A program made the translations under genes and the position numbers. Shown here in pieces: positions 62,250-64,000 of a DNA stretch of 64,000 bases. This DNA comes from Roseibium algicola (GTDB lineage: Bacteria > Pseudomonadota > Alphaproteobacteria > Rhizobiales > Stappiaceae), in assembly GCF_001999245.1 (NCBI RefSeq), contig NZ_CP019630.1, positions 4,431,001-4,495,000 on the forward strand. Direction: 5' to 3'. The stretch's first letter is position 1. Each line of letters starts with the position of its first letter. The notes beneath the pieces are model-generated. The model saw only the letters and a list, made by a program, of their open reading frames with translations. It was not told the origin of the DNA and did no database searches.

Positions 62250-62660
62250 TTACCGGAACACGATGCGGTAGCTTGCGCCCTTGCGGCAAACCGAGGTGCT
62301 GGAGTCCGCGTACCAGGTTTTGAGGAGGTTCCAGCGGCCGTTGGATTTCAGCTTGCGGAACTGGACCCGGACAAAGGTGCTGGCGTTGTTCACGCCTTCC
62401 AGGTTCCGGGTGACCTTGTAGGTGCCACCGTGGGCGATGACGCGGTTGGAAATGTTTTCCGAGCGCCAGCGGTTGGAACCGAGGTCACGGTAATCGAGAT
62501 CGTAAAGCTGGATCGGCTGGCCGGTGTTGTTCTTCACCGTGATGTTGACCTTCTTGCAGATGTCGAACAGGGCGGCGGCCGGGGTCACGGCTCCGAGGGA
62601 GGCAACGCCTGCAATGGCGAGAACGCTGGCGGCTGCTGCGGTTTTGGCAAGGGCTTTCAT
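62250..62660 (-). CDS. Secreted small hypothetical protein
   Basis: 136 residues with a signal peptide (about 1-30, Ala-rich) and a beta-rich mature part (INITVKNNTGQPIQLYDLDY-like, here VNITVKNNTGQPIQLYDLDY) with two Cys that could pair. GGAATTGACC precedes the ATG. Family not recognised; the immunoglobulin-like pattern suggests a periplasmic or surface adaptor. Confidence 0.75.
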   Translation of the reverse strand: MKALAKTAAAASVLAIAGVASLGAVTPAAALFDICKKVNITVKNNTGQPIQLYDLDYRDLGSNRWRSENISNRVIAHGGTYKVTRNLEGVNNASTFVRVQFRKLKSNGRWNLLKTWYADSSTSVCRKGASYRIVFR

Positions 62661-63003
62661 TGGTCAATTCCTTTCTCTTGAATAATCTCCTTTCGGAGGG
62701 GGTATCGATCTTTCGATGAGAGAAAGGTGCCAGAACGAGCGGGGTGTCAGTATGGGGTCGATACCCCAATCGCGCGTCTGGCGAGGTACCTGAAAGCGGG
62801 CCGGTCACCGCAACCGGCGGGTTGAAGACACGCTTCGATATTTGGTCTATTGCTGCTTCGTCGCCTGTTTTGAAAAACGATTTCGAGATGACGATTTCAT
62901 TCCAGGACCGGCCGTACCGGTCGACCTGAGGCTCCGGTTTTTTCGGGTGCCCGATCAGCCCTGCCAAAACTATTTAAACGGACTGCCTGGAGAAGGAGTG
63001 CCC
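62661..63003. other. Divergent intergenic region
   Basis: About 340 bases between the secreted small protein and the ClpP-like gene. No gene or clear regulatory palindrome recognised; contains promoters for both directions. Confidence 0.5.
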
Positions 63004-64000
63004 ATGATTTCGAGATGCCTGGTGTTTATCCTGTTCTGTCTTGCCGCAACGGTGGCAAAAGCGGCCGATGTGTTTCCGTCGAACGCGGAAGGTTGCGACT
63101 ATCATTTGCGGGGTCAGATCGTCTCGGGGGATGCGGAAAAGCTCAGGGTTCTGCCGATCAACTCGCAAGGCATCACGCTGTGCCTCGATAGCCCCGGGGG
63201 CAGCTTTGCGGAAGGAAAGCGGCTGTTCGACACGATCTGGGACCAGGATATCGCAACCATGGTGCGTTCGGGAGAACGGTGCGAATCCGCCTGTTCGCTG
63301 GCTTTCCTTGGTGGCAGCATGCGGATCGGGACAGCCGTGATCCGCTTTCAGATGCGCTCTCTGCGTCCAGGGGGCAAGCTCGGTTTCCATTCGCCTAGCC
63401 TCAACCTGCCCAACGAGAACAGTTACCCTGCCAGCGAAGTCCAGACCGCCTTTGCGATTGCGCTGAAGGCTGCCGAATCCTTTTTCGATATCAAGCTGAG
63501 CGAAGAGCACGACGTCGAGGCCATGACGGATTTCCTCTATCAGCGGATCCTCGGCACGCGCCCCGAAAACATGTTCCACATAGAGAGCATCGGCGATGCG
63601 GTGCTGGCCAATATCACCGTCACCGGATTGACACCGCCAGCCTCGATTACGGAACGTGAAATCGCAAATATCTGCGACAACGCCTATGCGGCCAATCTGA
63701 TGGATGGTCGGCCGGGATATACGACCAGTTCACAATACTACGACGAAATCCTGATCGGCGATCCGGATGGAGACCGGAAAGTGGTGCTGACAAGGCAGGG
63801 AGAGGACCTGGTCGGCAAGGTCTTCAATTATGATACTCCGAGCAAATTCTCTGCGCTTGGCTGTTCGGTCCGGATTTCCGACGACTGGAAACGGTTTTGG
63901 GATACCGATTACAGTCCGCTCAGTGTCCGTTTCGAGCAGTATTCCGTTGGTGACGATTTCGGTGACGGGGAGGCCGAGGAATTTTCCGCGCCTTACTGGT
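63004..64000 (+). CDS. Secreted ClpP-like (COG3904 type) protein, partial
   Basis: Open to the window end, so at least 332 residues. Signal peptide (about 1-22, cut near AKAA). A ClpP/crotonase-like core follows: LCLDSPGGSFAEGKRLFDTI with the oxyanion-type SPGG, then ERCESACSLAFLGGS, where Ser in the CxSAC block sits at the nucleophile position, then GKLGFHSPSL with the expected His. This matches predicted periplasmic ClpP-like serine proteases of COG3904. GGAGAAGGAG precedes the ATG. The C-terminal part (GDPDGDRKVVLTRQGEDL on) is unrecognised and cut off. Confidence 0.8.
   Translation, partial: MISRCLVFILFCLAATVAKAADVFPSNAEGCDYHLRGQIVSGDAEKLRVLPINSQGITLCLDSPGGSFAEGKRLFDTIWDQDIATMVRSGERCESACSLAFLGGSMRIGTAVIRFQMRSLRPGGKLGFHSPSLNLPNENSYPASEVQTAFAIALKAAESFFDIKLSEEHDVEAMTDFLYQRILGTRPENMFHIESIGDAVLANITVTGLTPPASITEREIANICDNAYAANLMDGRPGYTTSSQYYDEILIGDPDGDRKVVLTRQGEDLVGKVFNYDTPSKFSALGCSVRISDDWKRFWDTDYSPLSVRFEQYSVGDDFGDGEAEEFSAPYW

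Overview
The window looks like chromosome of an alphaproteobacterium, most likely a marine Hyphomicrobiales/Stappiaceae type such as Roseibium (Labrenzia). I infer this from the mix of TRAP transporter, DUF6481, DUF1488 and TerC genes, codon use rich in G and C at third positions, and conserved hypothetical genes I associate with rhizobia-like genomes. No rRNA, tRNA or CRISPR array was recognised.

Left part (1-10.1 kb): a loosely packed accessory region. A PRC-barrel gene, two divergent transglutaminase-like genes, a Crp/Fnr regulator and small conserved hypotheticals lie among gene debris: a frameshifted tyrosine recombinase, a transglutaminase fragment and the C-terminal half of an ornithine/alanine racemase. 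A cold-shock gene with its own terminator and two small charged proteins close this part.

Middle part (10.5-28.1 kb): an accessory island with defence content. A short tyrosine recombinase and an Mrr-like endonuclease are followed by plasmid-type genes (N6-adenine methylase fold, DUF3560, long ParB-like protein). The last two are preceded by copies of one roughly 200-bp leader. Then come a TerC-type membrane protein and a GSU2403-fold nucleotidyltransferase under two perfect palindromes. The key locus is a tight five-gene operon at 21,954-25,646: QueC-like, TGT-like, CD-NTase, two-TM SLATT-type effector and HhH-GPD glycosylase-like protein. This is the architecture of a type IV CBASS anti-phage system. 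A small protein plus a RelA/SpoT-domain protein follow and may be a toxin-antitoxin or second defence unit.

Right part (28.1-64 kb): compact, high-GC metabolic and surface genes. (i) Aspartate dehydrogenase, LysR and aldehyde dehydrogenase on the minus strand diverge from a DapA-like lyase, 3-hydroxyanthranilate dioxygenase and a three-gene TRAP transporter. (ii) An M48 protease stands next to decayed plasmid and autotransporter remnants. (iii) A glycan cluster holds a GT2, a radical-SAM-like protein that has lost two cluster cysteines, a sulfotransferase-like protein and a two-domain glycosyltransferase. (iv) A caspase-fold protein sits with a secreted partner. (v) A polar amino-acid ABC operon with an M20 amidohydrolase diverges from TetR, aruH and aruI, which suggests arginine uptake and the arginine transaminase pathway. 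(vi) A 7TMR-DISM histidine kinase diverges from its NarL-type response regulator. (vii) Secreted proteins follow: SH3-domain, VWA/YfbK-like, and a ClpP-like protein cut by the window end.
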